NCBI GenBank assembly: GCA_035638575.1
Contig: DASQZT010000061.1
Coordinates: 1 to 64,000 of the forward strand
DNA: 64,000 nucleotides
Direction of reading: 5' to 3'
DNA from: DASQZT01 sp035638575
Lineage (GTDB): Bacteria; Acidobacteriota; Terriglobia; Bryobacterales; Bryobacteraceae
Of the stretch, positions 1 to 8,001 are shown piece after piece (position 1 is the first letter of the stretch; each line of letters starts with the position of its first letter). Under the pieces are notes generated by a model. The model worked only from the letters and a program-made list of their open reading frames with translations, did no database searches and was not told the origin of the DNA. The translations under genes and the position numbers were made by a program.

Positions 1-140
1 AGATGGTGATGCCGGGCGACAACGTGAACCTGACCGTGGAGCTGATCACGCCGGTGGCCATGGACAAAGGGCTGCGGTTCGCCATCCGGGAAGGCGGCCG
101 CACGGTGGGCGCCGGCACGGTAACCGAGATCAGCAAGTAG
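1..140 (+). CDS. tuf: Elongation factor Tu, C-terminal end (5' truncated by window edge)
   Basis: The reading frame starting at base 3 gives MVMPGDNVNLTVELITPV and ends ITK-like with EISK and a TAG stop. This is the highly conserved C-terminal beta-barrel (domain III) of EF-Tu, including the RFAIREGGRTVGAG motif. EF-Tu delivers aminoacyl-tRNA to the ribosome in the cytoplasm. Only the last 45 or so residues are inside the window. It is followed after 10 nt by rpmG and then secE-nusG-rplK, the common bacterial tuf-rpmG-secE-nusG order, which supports the call. Confidence 0.97.
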   Translation, partial: MVMPGDNVNLTVELITPVAMDKGLRFAIREGGRTVGAGTVTEISK

Positions 141-150
141 GAGAAAACCA

Positions 151-303
151 ATGCCTCGAGAAATAATTACGTTCCAGTGCACCGAGTGCAAGAACCGGAA
201 CTATTCTTCGACCAAGAACAAAAAGACTACGACCGAGCGCCTGGAGCTGAAGAAGTTTTGCCCGCACTGCCGTAAGCACCAGCCCCACAAGGAAATCAAG
301 TAA
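151..303 (+). CDS. rpmG: 50S ribosomal protein L33
   Basis: A 50-residue protein beginning MPREIITFQCTECKNRNY, with two zinc-ribbon CxxC pairs (CTEC and CPHC). This is the zinc-binding (C+) form of L33, a small protein of the large ribosomal subunit near the E site. The ATG follows a GGAGAAAACC ribosome-binding site just after the tuf stop, so it is probably co-transcribed with tuf. Length equals the family norm. Confidence 0.97.
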   Translation: MPREIITFQCTECKNRNYSSTKNKKTTTERLELKKFCPHCRKHQPHKEIK

Positions 304-342
304 AATAGGTGGATGCCCCCCCGTATCGGGTGGGTGTGACCC

Positions 343-417
343 AGGGGCGTAGGTTTAACGGCAGACCAGCGGTCTCCAAAACCGCGAGTGGGGGTTCGAA
401 TCCCTCCGCCCCTGCCA
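343..417 (+). tRNA. tRNA-Trp (anticodon CCA)
   Basis: A full cloverleaf can be drawn: acceptor stem AGGGGCG paired with CGCCCCT, anticodon stem GCGGT/ACCGC around loop CTCCAAA giving anticodon CCA, T-arm with GGTTCGAATCC, and an encoded 3' CCA after discriminator G. It sits between rpmG and secE, a position occupied by tRNA-Trp in many bacteria, and is probably cut out of the same transcript. Confidence 0.97.
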
Positions 418-458
418 ACCCCGAATACAAAAGGGAGCCAGTCAGCAAGGGAACTGTT

Positions 459-677
459 ATGACCGATGTCAAAGTCTGGGTGCAAAGCACGCGCGATTAC
501 GTCAACGACCTCAAGCAGGAGATGAATCGCGTGACGTGGCCGAACCGCAAGCAGGTGGAAGGCACCACCGCTGTGGTCATCTTCTCCGTGTTTGCCTTCG
601 CGGCCTATTTCTGGGTGGTGGACGGCCTGCTTGGCGCGGGAGTCAAGCGGGTGCTCGACTTTTTTACTAATAAGTAG
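459..677 (+). CDS. secE: Preprotein translocase subunit SecE
   Basis: A 72-residue single-span SecE. The conserved cytoplasmic amphipathic segment is seen as LKQEMNRVTWPNRKQVEGTT, followed by one membrane helix (VVIFSVFAFAAYFWVVDGLL). SecE clamps SecY in the SecYEG protein-export channel. I chose ATG 459, which follows an AGCAAGGGAAC ribosome-binding region; an in-frame upstream extension would run back through the tRNA and is not credible. nusG starts 6 nt after the stop, as usual. Confidence 0.96.
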   Translation: MTDVKVWVQSTRDYVNDLKQEMNRVTWPNRKQVEGTTAVVIFSVFAFAAYFWVVDGLLGAGVKRVLDFFTNK

Positions 678-683
678 GCGGAT

Positions 684-1394
684 ATGGAAGCGGAAGAGAA
701 CCTTCACGACGAGGGCGACGCGGAATCCGCGGAGCCCGAAGAACATTCCGTAGAACCGGACGCGTCTGGCGAGCCGGAAGAAATCGCGGCGGCCGCGCCC
801 CAGCCCGAGGAAACCGCCGAGGCCGAAGCCGCCCAACCCGCGCCCGCCGGCTACGACGCATCGTCGCCCAAGAAGTGGTTCATCATCCACACCTATTCGG
901 GATTCGAAAACAAGGTGGCGGAGTCCCTGCGCACGCGCTCCGAAGCCTTCGGGTTCGCCGACAAGATCGGGCAGATCCTCATTCCCACCGAAGAGGTGAT
1001 GGAGCTGCGCAACGGAAAGAAGGTCACCAGCAAGCGCCTGATTTATCCCGGGTACGTGCTGGTGGAGATGGAAATGAACGACGCGTTGTGGCACGAGGTG
1101 AAGAACACGCCGCGCGTCACCGGTTTTGTGGGCGGTGGAAATTCGCCCGTGCCTCTGAGCGCGGACGAAGTCAACCAGATCTTGTACCGCCAGGCTTCCT
1201 CGGCGGAGCGGCCGCGTCCCAAGATGACGTTCGAGAAGAACGATTCCGTGCGGATTGTCGATGGTCCGTTCGCCAACTTCTCGGGCAAAGTGGACGAGGT
1301 CAACACCGAGCGCGGCACCCTGCGTGTCATGGTGACGATTTTCGGCCGCGCCACGCCGGTGGAATTGGAATTTCTCCAGGTGGAAAAAGTTTAG
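684..1394 (+). CDS. nusG: Transcription termination/antitermination factor NusG with acidic N-terminal extension
   Basis: A 236-residue protein. From about residue 63 it is a normal NusG: the NGN domain starts KKWFIIHTYSGFENKV and contains RKVTSKRLIYPGYVLVEM-like sequence; the C-terminal KOW domain has VRIVDGPFANFSGKVDEVN and ends ELEFLQVEKV. NusG bridges RNA polymerase to Rho and ribosomal S10. Residues 1-62 are an extra, very acidic and Ala/Pro/Glu-rich tail (many EE, EP and AE pairs), so the protein is about 55-60 residues longer than E. coli NusG. The ATG follows secE by 6 nt. Confidence 0.96.
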   Translation: MEAEENLHDEGDAESAEPEEHSVEPDASGEPEEIAAAAPQPEETAEAEAAQPAPAGYDASSPKKWFIIHTYSGFENKVAESLRTRSEAFGFADKIGQILIPTEEVMELRNGKKVTSKRLIYPGYVLVEMEMNDALWHEVKNTPRVTGFVGGGNSPVPLSADEVNQILYRQASSAERPRPKMTFEKNDSVRIVDGPFANFSGKVDEVNTERGTLRVMVTIFGRATPVELEFLQVEKV

Positions 1395-1439
1395 GCGCCG
1401 GGGCCGGAGGGCACCCCGCCAGGAAAAAGGATTGCACGC

Positions 1440-1868
1440 ATGGCAAAGAAAGTTACAGCGCAGGTGAAGTTGCAGATTCCCGCCGGGAAGGCTACCCCGG
1501 CGCCCCCGGTCGGCACGGCGTTGGGCCCTCAGGGCGTCAACATCATGGATTTCTGCAAGGCGTTCAACGCCAAGACATCGGGCAAGGACCAGGAAGGGCT
1601 GATCATCCCGGTCGTGATCACCATCTTCTCCGACCGTTCGTTTACGTTCATCACCAAGACGCCGCCGGTGCCGGTGCTGATCAAGCGCGCCGTGAACCTG
1701 GCGAAGGGGTCGGCCGAGCCGCACAAGAACAAGGTTGGAAAGATCACCGAGAAGCAGGTGGAAGAGATCGCCAAGATAAAGATGCCCGACCTGAACTGCT
1801 TCGACCTGGAAGCGGCTAAGCGCTCGGTTGCGGGTACGGCTCGCAGCATGGGCGTCGACGTGGTGTAG
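1440..1868 (+). CDS. rplK: 50S ribosomal protein L11
   Basis: A 142-residue L11 of standard length. The N-terminal domain has MAKKVTAQVKLQIPAGKATP and PPVGTALGPQGVNIMDFCK, and the C-terminal rRNA-binding domain ends ARSMGVDVV. L11 forms part of the GTPase-associated centre. It follows nusG by 45 nt. In most bacteria rplA follows directly; here no rplA is present and two tRNA genes follow instead. Confidence 0.97.
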   Translation: MAKKVTAQVKLQIPAGKATPAPPVGTALGPQGVNIMDFCKAFNAKTSGKDQEGLIIPVVITIFSDRSFTFITKTPPVPVLIKRAVNLAKGSAEPHKNKVGKITEKQVEEIAKIKMPDLNCFDLEAAKRSVAGTARSMGVDVV

Positions 1869-1941
1869 GCCCGGAGCGACAAAACCGGGAAGATTGACTC
1901 CGGCTTCGCGGTTTGAAAAAATGGAGTTTCCATCCGGTTGT

Positions 1942-2028
1942 GCGGATGTGGCGGAATTGGCAGACGCGCATGGTTCAGGTCCATGTACCCGCAAGGGTGT
2001 GGGGGTTCAAGTCCCTTCATCCGCACCA
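1942..2028 (+). tRNA. tRNA-Leu (anticodon CAG)
   Basis: Class II tRNA of about 87 nt with a long variable arm. Acceptor GCGGATG pairs with CATCCGC; anticodon stem CATGG/CCATG encloses TTCAGGT, giving anticodon CAG; variable arm includes TACCCGCAAGGGTGT; T-arm GGGGGTTCAAGTCCC; discriminator A and encoded CCA. It lies 73 nt after rplK. Confidence 0.96.
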
Positions 2029-2056
2029 AAGAATCAAGGTCCTTCAGCATAGAGAG

Positions 2057-2133
2057 GGGCTCGTAGCTCAGTTGGTTAGAGCGCCTGCTTGACACGCAGG
2101 AGGTCACAGATTCGAGTTCTGTCGAGCCCACCA
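2057..2133 (+). tRNA. tRNA-Val (anticodon GAC)
   Basis: Acceptor GGGCTCG pairs with CGAGCCC; D-arm TAGCTCAGTTGGTTAGAGC; anticodon stem CCTGC/GCAGG around TTGACAC gives anticodon GAC (valine); T-arm CAGATTCGAGTTCTG; A discriminator and encoded CCA. It is 28 nt after tRNA-Leu, so the two are probably one transcript. Confidence 0.96.
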
Positions 2134-2434
2134 CCCCTCCAAAGAATTATCATTGTGGATATGGGAACGCTGCACATTAGCGAAGCTGAACTCCCTCGCA
2201 ATCCTTGCCAGCGGCCCATCTCCGCATGCATAGCCTCTGCCAAGGCCAGCGGCTCGAAGTTGATCTTGGACGGCGGTTTCGGCAAAGATGTCGAGGAAGG
2301 GATTAGAGAGCGAAGCCAGCCATGGAATCCCCCCTCCTGGGACTGATCCTCGATTCAAGCGTAATGAATCCTGGTCCTTTCCCCGCCGCCGCGGAGTAAA
2401 ATAGGATCGGTTTTCTTCATCCCGGAGGTGAATT
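2134..2434 (+). other. Intergenic region with duplicated leader
   Basis: About 300 nt without a convincing gene. Its 3' part (from about 2384) is a sequence that recurs in front of the glycosidase gene at 29908. The rest shows no recognisable feature. Confidence 0.6.
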
Positions 2435-2488
2435 GTGCCTGATCGACGCGAGTTCTTGGGCGGATTGATAAGTGCGGCCGGCGTGGTT
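2384..2488 (+). repeat. Leader/signal-peptide repeat, copy A
   Basis: About 105 nt that match 29855-29965 at roughly 80% identity by eye, in the same orientation. The shared block starts CGCCGCNGCGGAGTAAAATAGG, runs through the ribosome-binding site and GTG start, and covers the first ~18 codons (RREFLGGLxSAAG). It therefore carries promoter, start and Tat signal peptide together. Confidence 0.7.
2397..2402 (+). promoter_or_regulatory. Candidate -10 element TAAAAT
   Basis: TAAAAT lies 33 nt upstream of the GTG start and is conserved in the second copy of the leader (29870-29875). No clear -35 hexamer is seen. Conservation between the two diverged copies is the main argument. Confidence 0.35.
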
Positions 2489-3670
2489 GCCTCCGCGCAG
2501 ACCCCGGCCAGCCGCATCCTCGGCGCCAACGACCGGGTCCGTTTCGGCCTGATCGGCGCGGGCGCGCGCGGCATGGAGGATTTCGGCTTCGCCCTTCGTT
2601 GCCCCAACGTCGAAGCCGTGGCGGTGGCCGACGTGTACACCGGACGCTTCGAGGCCGCCAGGAAGCTGGTTCCCAACATCAAGACCTACCGCGATTTCCG
2701 TCAGTTGCTCGACGACAAAAGCATCGACGCGGTGTTGATTGTCACGCCTCAGCACCAACACTGCCTGAACTTCGTGCCGGCCATACAGGCGGGCAAGGAT
2801 GTGTATCAGGAAAAGACCATGGCGTTTACTCCCGCTCACGCCCGGCGCATGAAGCACGCGTTTCAGGGCTCGGGCCGGGTGGTTCAGATCGGCATGCAGA
2901 TGAACAGCGGGCCGGGTTTTCAGAAGGCGCGCGAGCTGGCCACCAAAGAGAATATGGGCGCCATCACCGCGCTCCAGGCCTTTCATTTCCGAAACTCGTT
3001 GTACGGCGGCTGGATGCGTGCAGTGCCTCCGGATTGCGATGCTGAGCACGTCGACTGGACGGCCTTCCAGGGCGAGGCGAAGTCCTATCCGTTCGATCCG
3101 CAGCGCTACATGAACTGGCGCTTTTACTGGGACTACTCCGGCGGCAACGTGTTCGAAAACATGGTCCACCAGGTGGGTTTCTGGTACGGGGCGCTGGGCT
3201 GGAACATCCCCGAAGCCGTGACCATGACCGGGGCCGATTACCTCGCGCCCCAGATGCACGTGCCGGATACCATGTCGGTGACCATGCAGCAGCCGGAAAA
3301 GGTTCTCTTCACCTGGAATTCCATGTTCGGCAACGGCTACTTCGGCGAAGGTTACGATTTGCTGTTCGGCAATCGAGCGACGCTGATTCACGAACAGGGC
3401 GACAACGTGGCCCTGTTGCCCCAGCGCCGCGGGCGGGCGCAAGCTGCCGCCAGCCCTCCGCCGGCCGCCCCGGCCATCGGAGGAACTTCTTATCAGGACT
3501 TCACGACCCGGCATTTGCAGAACTTCTTCGATTGCGTGCGCAGCCGCAAGGAACCGGTCTGTCCGTTCGACCTCGGGTACCGCGTAGCTGTGGCCTGCCA
3601 GATGGCCATCGCCTCCTACCGCCAGCAGCGCACGGTGCGCTGGGACCCGGAGACGGAGGACATTGTCTGA
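2435..3670 (+). CDS. Tat-exported Gfo/Idh/MocA family oxidoreductase
   Basis: A 411-residue protein starting at GTG 2435 after GGAGGTGAATT. Residues 1-22 are a twin-arginine signal (DRREFLGGLISAAG). The Rossmann fold follows with VRFGLIGAGARG (GxGxxG-type NAD(P) site), and EKTMA at about residue 129 corresponds to the family EKP motif, with T in place of P. The C-terminal alpha/beta substrate domain includes NVFENMVHQVGFW. Family members oxidise or reduce sugar hydroxyls in the periplasm. The next gene, an epimerase-like TIM barrel, starts 5 nt downstream, so the pair probably works on one sugar or inositol. Substrate unknown. Confidence 0.88.
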   Translation: MPDRREFLGGLISAAGVVASAQTPASRILGANDRVRFGLIGAGARGMEDFGFALRCPNVEAVAVADVYTGRFEAARKLVPNIKTYRDFRQLLDDKSIDAVLIVTPQHQHCLNFVPAIQAGKDVYQEKTMAFTPAHARRMKHAFQGSGRVVQIGMQMNSGPGFQKARELATKENMGAITALQAFHFRNSLYGGWMRAVPPDCDAEHVDWTAFQGEAKSYPFDPQRYMNWRFYWDYSGGNVFENMVHQVGFWYGALGWNIPEAVTMTGADYLAPQMHVPDTMSVTMQQPEKVLFTWNSMFGNGYFGEGYDLLFGNRATLIHEQGDNVALLPQRRGRAQAAASPPPAAPAIGGTSYQDFTTRHLQNFFDCVRSRKEPVCPFDLGYRVAVACQMAIASYRQQRTVRWDPETEDIV

Positions 3671-3675
3671 ACCAT

Positions 3676-4539
3676 ATGACTCGCCGGGAACTTTTGAAAA
3701 CCGCGCCGGCGCTGGCTGCCGCCCCGCAACTCGGCGGCCAACCCGCTGCGAAGGGCCGGCTGCGTGCCGGACTGGTCGCCTACTCGTTCCGCGCGCAGCT
3801 CGAGAAGCGCGCCATGACGTACGAGGCCCTCATCCGTTACGTCGCCGACCTGGGCCTCGACGGGCTCGATACCACGGTCTACTGGTTTCCCGACACGTCG
3901 GACCAGTTCCTGGCGTCGCTGCGCCGCGCCGCATACAAGAACGCGGTGAGCCTTTACAGCATCGCGGCGCGCGTGAGCCTCTGCCAGCCAACCGAAGAAT
4001 TGCAGCGCGCCCAGGTGGAGAACGCCAGGAAGTGGGTGGATGTCGCCTGGAAGATTGGAGCGGCGCATGTGCGTGTGTTCGGCGGCGCCATCCCCAAAGG
4101 CGCCACCGAGGCGCAGGCCATTCCGTGGGCGGTGGAGGTCTTGAAGCGGGCGGCGGAATATGCCGGCTCCAAGGGCGTCCTGCTCGGAGTGGAAGACGAC
4201 GGTGGTCTTTCTGCCACGGCCGAGCCGACTGTGGCGATCGTCAAGCAGGTGGATTCGCCGTGGGCGGGCATCAATCTCGACACGGGGAACTTTCCGAAAA
4301 ACGGCTACGCCCAGGTGGCGATGTGTATTCCGTATGCCGTCAACGTCCACTTCAAGGGCCGGATCGCGAGCGAGAGCGGCGCAAAGGAAGACGTCGACGT
4401 GGACCGCCTGCTCGGCATGTTCGCCGGTGCGGGATACCGGGGCTATATCTCGCTCGAATACGAGGAACCGGATCCGGAAACCGGGGTGCCGCGGCTGGCG
4501 GCGGAACTCCTGCGCGGCGTCAGGAAATACTCGGCTTGA
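3676..4539 (+). CDS. Exported sugar phosphate isomerase/epimerase-like TIM barrel
   Basis: A 287-residue protein beginning MTRRELLKTAPALAAAPQLGG, a short Tat-type signal. The mature part is an AP-endonuclease-2/xylose-isomerase-like TIM barrel: GLVAYSFR at strand 1, GLDGLDTTVYWFPDT, VRVFGG, LGVEDDGG, INLDTGNFPKNGY, VHFKGR and GYISLEYE carry the His/Glu/Asp metal ligands of the family. It follows the oxidoreductase by 5 nt. The 3' end overlaps the 3' end of the convergent WD40 gene by 20 nt. Exact reaction unknown; keto-sugar epimerase or 3-keto-glycoside cleavage are both possible. Confidence 0.82.
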   Translation: MTRRELLKTAPALAAAPQLGGQPAAKGRLRAGLVAYSFRAQLEKRAMTYEALIRYVADLGLDGLDTTVYWFPDTSDQFLASLRRAAYKNAVSLYSIAARVSLCQPTEELQRAQVENARKWVDVAWKIGAAHVRVFGGAIPKGATEAQAIPWAVEVLKRAAEYAGSKGVLLGVEDDGGLSATAEPTVAIVKQVDSPWAGINLDTGNFPKNGYAQVAMCIPYAVNVHFKGRIASESGAKEDVDVDRLLGMFAGAGYRGYISLEYEEPDPETGVPRLAAELLRGVRKYSA

Positions 4540-7500
4540 GTCCAGTGGGATCCCGGCTCAGGTACTTCGCGCGCTCCTCGGCCGAGAATCCCCGGATCGC
4601 GTAACGGCCGGCGATCTCTTTCAACTCGTCCGCGTCCAGAACGTGCAAGTGCACGTAATGATCCACCCCGGCCGTGGCCAGGCGCTTCCCGTCTGAGCTG
4701 AACGCAACACCGTTGACGATGCCCCCATGGCCGCGCAGGGCAAAGAGGCACTTCCCCGTCGCCACCTGCCACACTCTCGCCGTGCGGTCCGAGCTGCCGC
4801 TGGCCAGCCGCAGGCCGTCCGCGCTGAAAGCCACCGAATTGACCGAGCTGATGTGTTCACTCAGCGTCCGCAGAAGCTCGCCCGACTCGGCCGACCACAG
4901 TTTCACCGTGCTGTCGGAGCCTGCGGTCGCCAGCAGCTTCCCATCCGGACTCCATCGCACGCTGCAGACCATTCCCGCCGCCGCGCGCAACGTCCGCACT
5001 TCCCGGCCCGACTGCGTGTCCCAGATTCTCGCGCTCCCGTCCGCGCTTGCCGTGATGGCCCTCGCGCCGTCCGGACTGAACATCACCTCGTAGACCAGGT
5101 CGCCGTGGCCGGCCAGGGTGAGAAGTTGCTCCCCTGTCTCCACCCGCCACAGGTTGACCGTCGTGTCGCCGCTCGCGGTCGCCAGCCGGCTGCCGTCCGG
5201 GCTGAACGCTACACCGAACACCGGACCGCGGTGGCCGCGCAGAATGCGCGTCACGCGCCCGGAATGCGCATCCCAGATCCGAGCCGTCCTGTCCAGCGAC
5301 CCGGTGGCCACCCGGTTGCCGTCGGGACTGAATTCGACATCGTAGATCAGTCCTTTGTGCCCGGCCAGCGATCGTAGTTCCCTCCCGCTCGAGAACTCCC
5401 AGATTCGCGCCGTCCCGTCCACGCTGGCCGTAGCCAGGCGCTTGCCGTGCGGGCTGAATGCGATGTCCTTGATTTCTTTGCTGTGCCCGATCAGGTCCAG
5501 TTCCGTGGAAACACTCCAGATCCGCGCGGTGCCGTCCCAACTCGCGGTTGCCACGCTTTCCCCGTCCGGGCTGAATGCCACTCCGAATACCAGTCCCTTG
5601 TGGCCGACCAGCGTTACCAGCTCATACCCGGAGTCGGCCTCCCATACCTTGGCCGTCCCATCCGCGCTCGCCGTGGCCAGCCGTTTCCCGTCCGGGCTGA
5701 AAGTCACCATCCCCAGCATCGCCGCGTGGCCTCCCAGCGTCAGAAGCAGCTTGCCGCGCTGGCAATCCCAGACGCGCGCGGTCTGGTCCAGGCTCGACGT
5801 CGCCAGCCGGTCGCCCTTGGGGCTGAAGGCCACCCCGTAAACCGCCGCCCCGTGCCGCTTCAGAGTACGCAGCTCGCGGCCCGATCGGGCATCCCAGAGC
5901 CGCGCCGTGCCATCCAGGCTGGCCGTCGCCACGCTTCCGCCATCCGGGCTGATGGCCACACCGATCACCGGGCCGGTGTGCCCTTTGAATTCCAGCAACT
6001 GCTCGCCGGATGTGGCGTCCCACAGCCGCGCCGTCCGGTCGAAACTGGCGCTGGCCAGCCGCTTCCCATCCGGGCTGAATGCAATTCCGATCGCCGGCTC
6101 CTCGTGGCCCGAAAGCGACAGCAGCGCCTCACCCGACTCCACCTCCCAAACCCGGATCGTTCCGTCCAGGCTCGCGGTCGCGATCTGCCGGGCGTCGGGA
6201 CTGAACGCCACGCCGTAAACCGGATTGCTGTGGCCCTTCAGGCAGCGCATCTCTCGCCCGGAAGCCACCTCCCACAGCCGCACCGTCGCGTCCCGGCCCG
6301 CCGTGGCCAACACCACTCCGTCCGGGCTGAATGCCACTCCGAACACCGGGCCTCGGTGCCCGGAAAGAATCCGCCTCGTCCGGCAGCTCACCACGGCCTG
6401 ATCCAACGATTCCAGCGACTCCGGCGTCCGCATCTTCGAATCGGCCTCGAGCGCCAGCAACAGTCCCAGTTCGGGATCCACCACCGAGTCGGCGATCGCC
6501 GCCGCCGCCAGTTCCCTGGAGTACGCCTCGATCGCCCGCCTCAGTTGCTCTGCCGCGGCGCGGTCCCGCTCGAACCGGCTGATCGTCACCAGTTGCACCA
6601 GGTCGGAAGAGCAGGCAACCCCGATCACCTCCGAGGCCGCCTCCAACTGCTCCGCCTGCCTCAGCTCCGCTGCATCCAGCAGCTCGGTGCTGGGCCGGCC
6701 GGATTGCGCCCAGGCAATGGCTTTCTCCTCCAGGGATTTCTTGAGCTGTACGGAGGGCCCCTGGTTCAGCAGCCACGCCTGGTTGGAACTCTGAATCGGC
6801 TCGATGAACCGGTCGTGATTCAGCTCGTACCAGGATCCGCCGGCTCGCTGTTCCACCCGAATCAGGTGCAGGCCGACCAGTAGATCCAGCGCTTCGTTGG
6901 GGATTCCCGTGCTCTGCCCGTGTTCCCGGAAAACCGCTCCTCTCGTGCCCGATGACGTGATCAGCGCCTTGCCGATCCAGCTCCGCAGTTTGCCTTCTTT
7001 CAACCCTGTCTGCGCGATTGTCTTCGCGATGCAGTCGCCGTAAAACACCGCCAACGAACGCGTGACGTCGCCGAAGCTCTTTAAATGCTCCTCGGTCAGT
7101 ACGGTCACTTCCGGCGGCAGGTTGTGCCAGAGGCTTTCGCAGACCACCTGAAGCTGCACCGGCTCCACGTACTGGCCCACGATCTCCACAATCTGTTCTT
7201 CCGCGTTGACCACCCGCTCTTTGAGCAGTTCCTGCACCAGTTCCTCCGCCACTCCTGGCGCGAAGGACCGCCCCGATCCCTGCGCCGCAAGCGGACCCGT
7301 GATCGCCGCCAGCGCCGCCTCCTTTTTCAACTGTTCCAGCCGGTAGCGAACCCTCAGCTGCTCCGGCAGAAAACGGCAGAATGGCGCCAGTTGCGCGATG
7401 TAGTCCTCCCGCATCGCGAACAGGACCCGAAGCTGAACGTCGCGCTCCAGGGCATCGCCGATCTGATCGAAGAAGTCCTTCCTGGTTTCCCATTGTTCCG

Positions 7501-7975
7501 GGTAATACTGGAAGATCTCCTCCAGTTGGTCCACAATGACCACCACCGCTTTTTTGCGCCCGTGGCTGTCGCGGGTACTCTCCCGGCTTTCGATGAAGTG
7601 CCGGAAGGTCCAGCCGGCCAATTCATTGCAGTCCCGGTCGGGTCCCGCCCATTTCCTGAGGGCGTTGAACATGTACAGGTTCTTGATGTCGCCGGCCTGA
7701 ATCCCGGGCGGCAACAGCCCGCCCACGCGCGCCGGCCTGAGTATGTCGAACGATCTGGCCTCCAGCAGCGGGATCAACCCCGCGTTCAGCAGCGAGCTTT
7801 TCCCGGCGCCCGATGGTGCGTACATCAGCACCTCGCCGTGCGCCGTCACCAGCGACAGCAGGTCGCCGGCCTCTTTGTCGCGTCCGAAAAACAGGGATGC
7901 CTGTTCGGGTTGGAAAGGCTGCGGGCCCACGTACGGGCTGGCGAACTCCGCTGCCGGTCGTGAGCTGGTCGCCAC
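4520..7975 (-). CDS. STAND-type NTPase (nSTAND1-like) with 14 WD40 repeats
   Basis: A 1151-residue protein. I chose GTG 7975 because AAAGGAGG lies 7 nt upstream; a longer frame exists but overlaps the SIR2 gene. Residues 25-400 form a P-loop NTPase: FFGRDKEAGDLLSLV, Walker A YAPSGAGKSSLLNAGLI (about 52-66), Walker B AVVVIVDQLEEIF (about 143-155), then a helical region and a winged-helix-like part (GSWYELNHDRFIEPI). About residues 560-1140 hold 14 WD40 units of 42 residues (GHxxPVxGVAFSPDGxxLATAS...RxWD), enough for two seven-bladed propellers. STAND proteins use ATP-driven oligomerisation to convert ligand sensing by the repeats into effector activation. It is the last gene of the CDPS/SIR2 operon, 26 nt after the SIR2 gene, and presumably the sensor/switch. 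Confidence 0.9.
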   Translation of the reverse strand: MATSSRPAAEFASPYVGPQPFQPEQASLFFGRDKEAGDLLSLVTAHGEVLMYAPSGAGKSSLLNAGLIPLLEARSFDILRPARVGGLLPPGIQAGDIKNLYMFNALRKWAGPDRDCNELAGWTFRHFIESRESTRDSHGRKKAVVVIVDQLEEIFQYYPEQWETRKDFFDQIGDALERDVQLRVLFAMREDYIAQLAPFCRFLPEQLRVRYRLEQLKKEAALAAITGPLAAQGSGRSFAPGVAEELVQELLKERVVNAEEQIVEIVGQYVEPVQLQVVCESLWHNLPPEVTVLTEEHLKSFGDVTRSLAVFYGDCIAKTIAQTGLKEGKLRSWIGKALITSSGTRGAVFREHGQSTGIPNEALDLLVGLHLIRVEQRAGGSWYELNHDRFIEPIQSSNQAWLLNQGPSVQLKKSLEEKAIAWAQSGRPSTELLDAAELRQAEQLEAASEVIGVACSSDLVQLVTISRFERDRAAAEQLRRAIEAYSRELAAAAIADSVVDPELGLLLALEADSKMRTPESLESLDQAVVSCRTRRILSGHRGPVFGVAFSPDGVVLATAGRDATVRLWEVASGREMRCLKGHSNPVYGVAFSPDARQIATASLDGTIRVWEVESGEALLSLSGHEEPAIGIAFSPDGKRLASASFDRTARLWDATSGEQLLEFKGHTGPVIGVAISPDGGSVATASLDGTARLWDARSGRELRTLKRHGAAVYGVAFSPKGDRLATSSLDQTARVWDCQRGKLLLTLGGHAAMLGMVTFSPDGKRLATASADGTAKVWEADSGYELVTLVGHKGLVFGVAFSPDGESVATASWDGTARIWSVSTELDLIGHSKEIKDIAFSPHGKRLATASVDGTARIWEFSSGRELRSLAGHKGLIYDVEFSPDGNRVATGSLDRTARIWDAHSGRVTRILRGHRGPVFGVAFSPDGSRLATASGDTTVNLWRVETGEQLLTLAGHGDLVYEVMFSPDGARAITASADGSARIWDTQSGREVRTLRAAAGMVCSVRWSPDGKLLATAGSDSTVKLWSAESGELLRTLSEHISSVNSVAFSADGLRLASGSSDRTARVWQVATGKCLFALRGHGGIVNGVAFSSDGKRLATAGVDHYVHLHVLDADELKEIAGRYAIRGFSAEERAKYLSRDPTGLKPSIS
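4625..6363 (-). repeat. Tandem coding repeat, 14 WD40 units of ~126 bp
   Basis: In-frame tandem repetition inside the STAND gene. Each unit of about 42 codons carries GH..V.GVAFSPDG and ends RIWD/RLWE. Units are similar at DNA level (recurrent CCGTCCGGGCTGAA on the plus strand), suggesting recent unit duplication or gene conversion. The last unit (VDHYVHLHVLD) is the most degenerate. Confidence 0.9.
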
Positions 7976-8001
7976 CTGTCGCCTCCTTTCTTCGAAATCT
8001 G

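Noticed and set aside
4625..6363. Regular 126-bp repetition considered as CRISPR or satellite DNA
   Set aside because: It is an in-frame coding repeat with clear WD40 units; there are no conserved short repeats separated by unique spacers.
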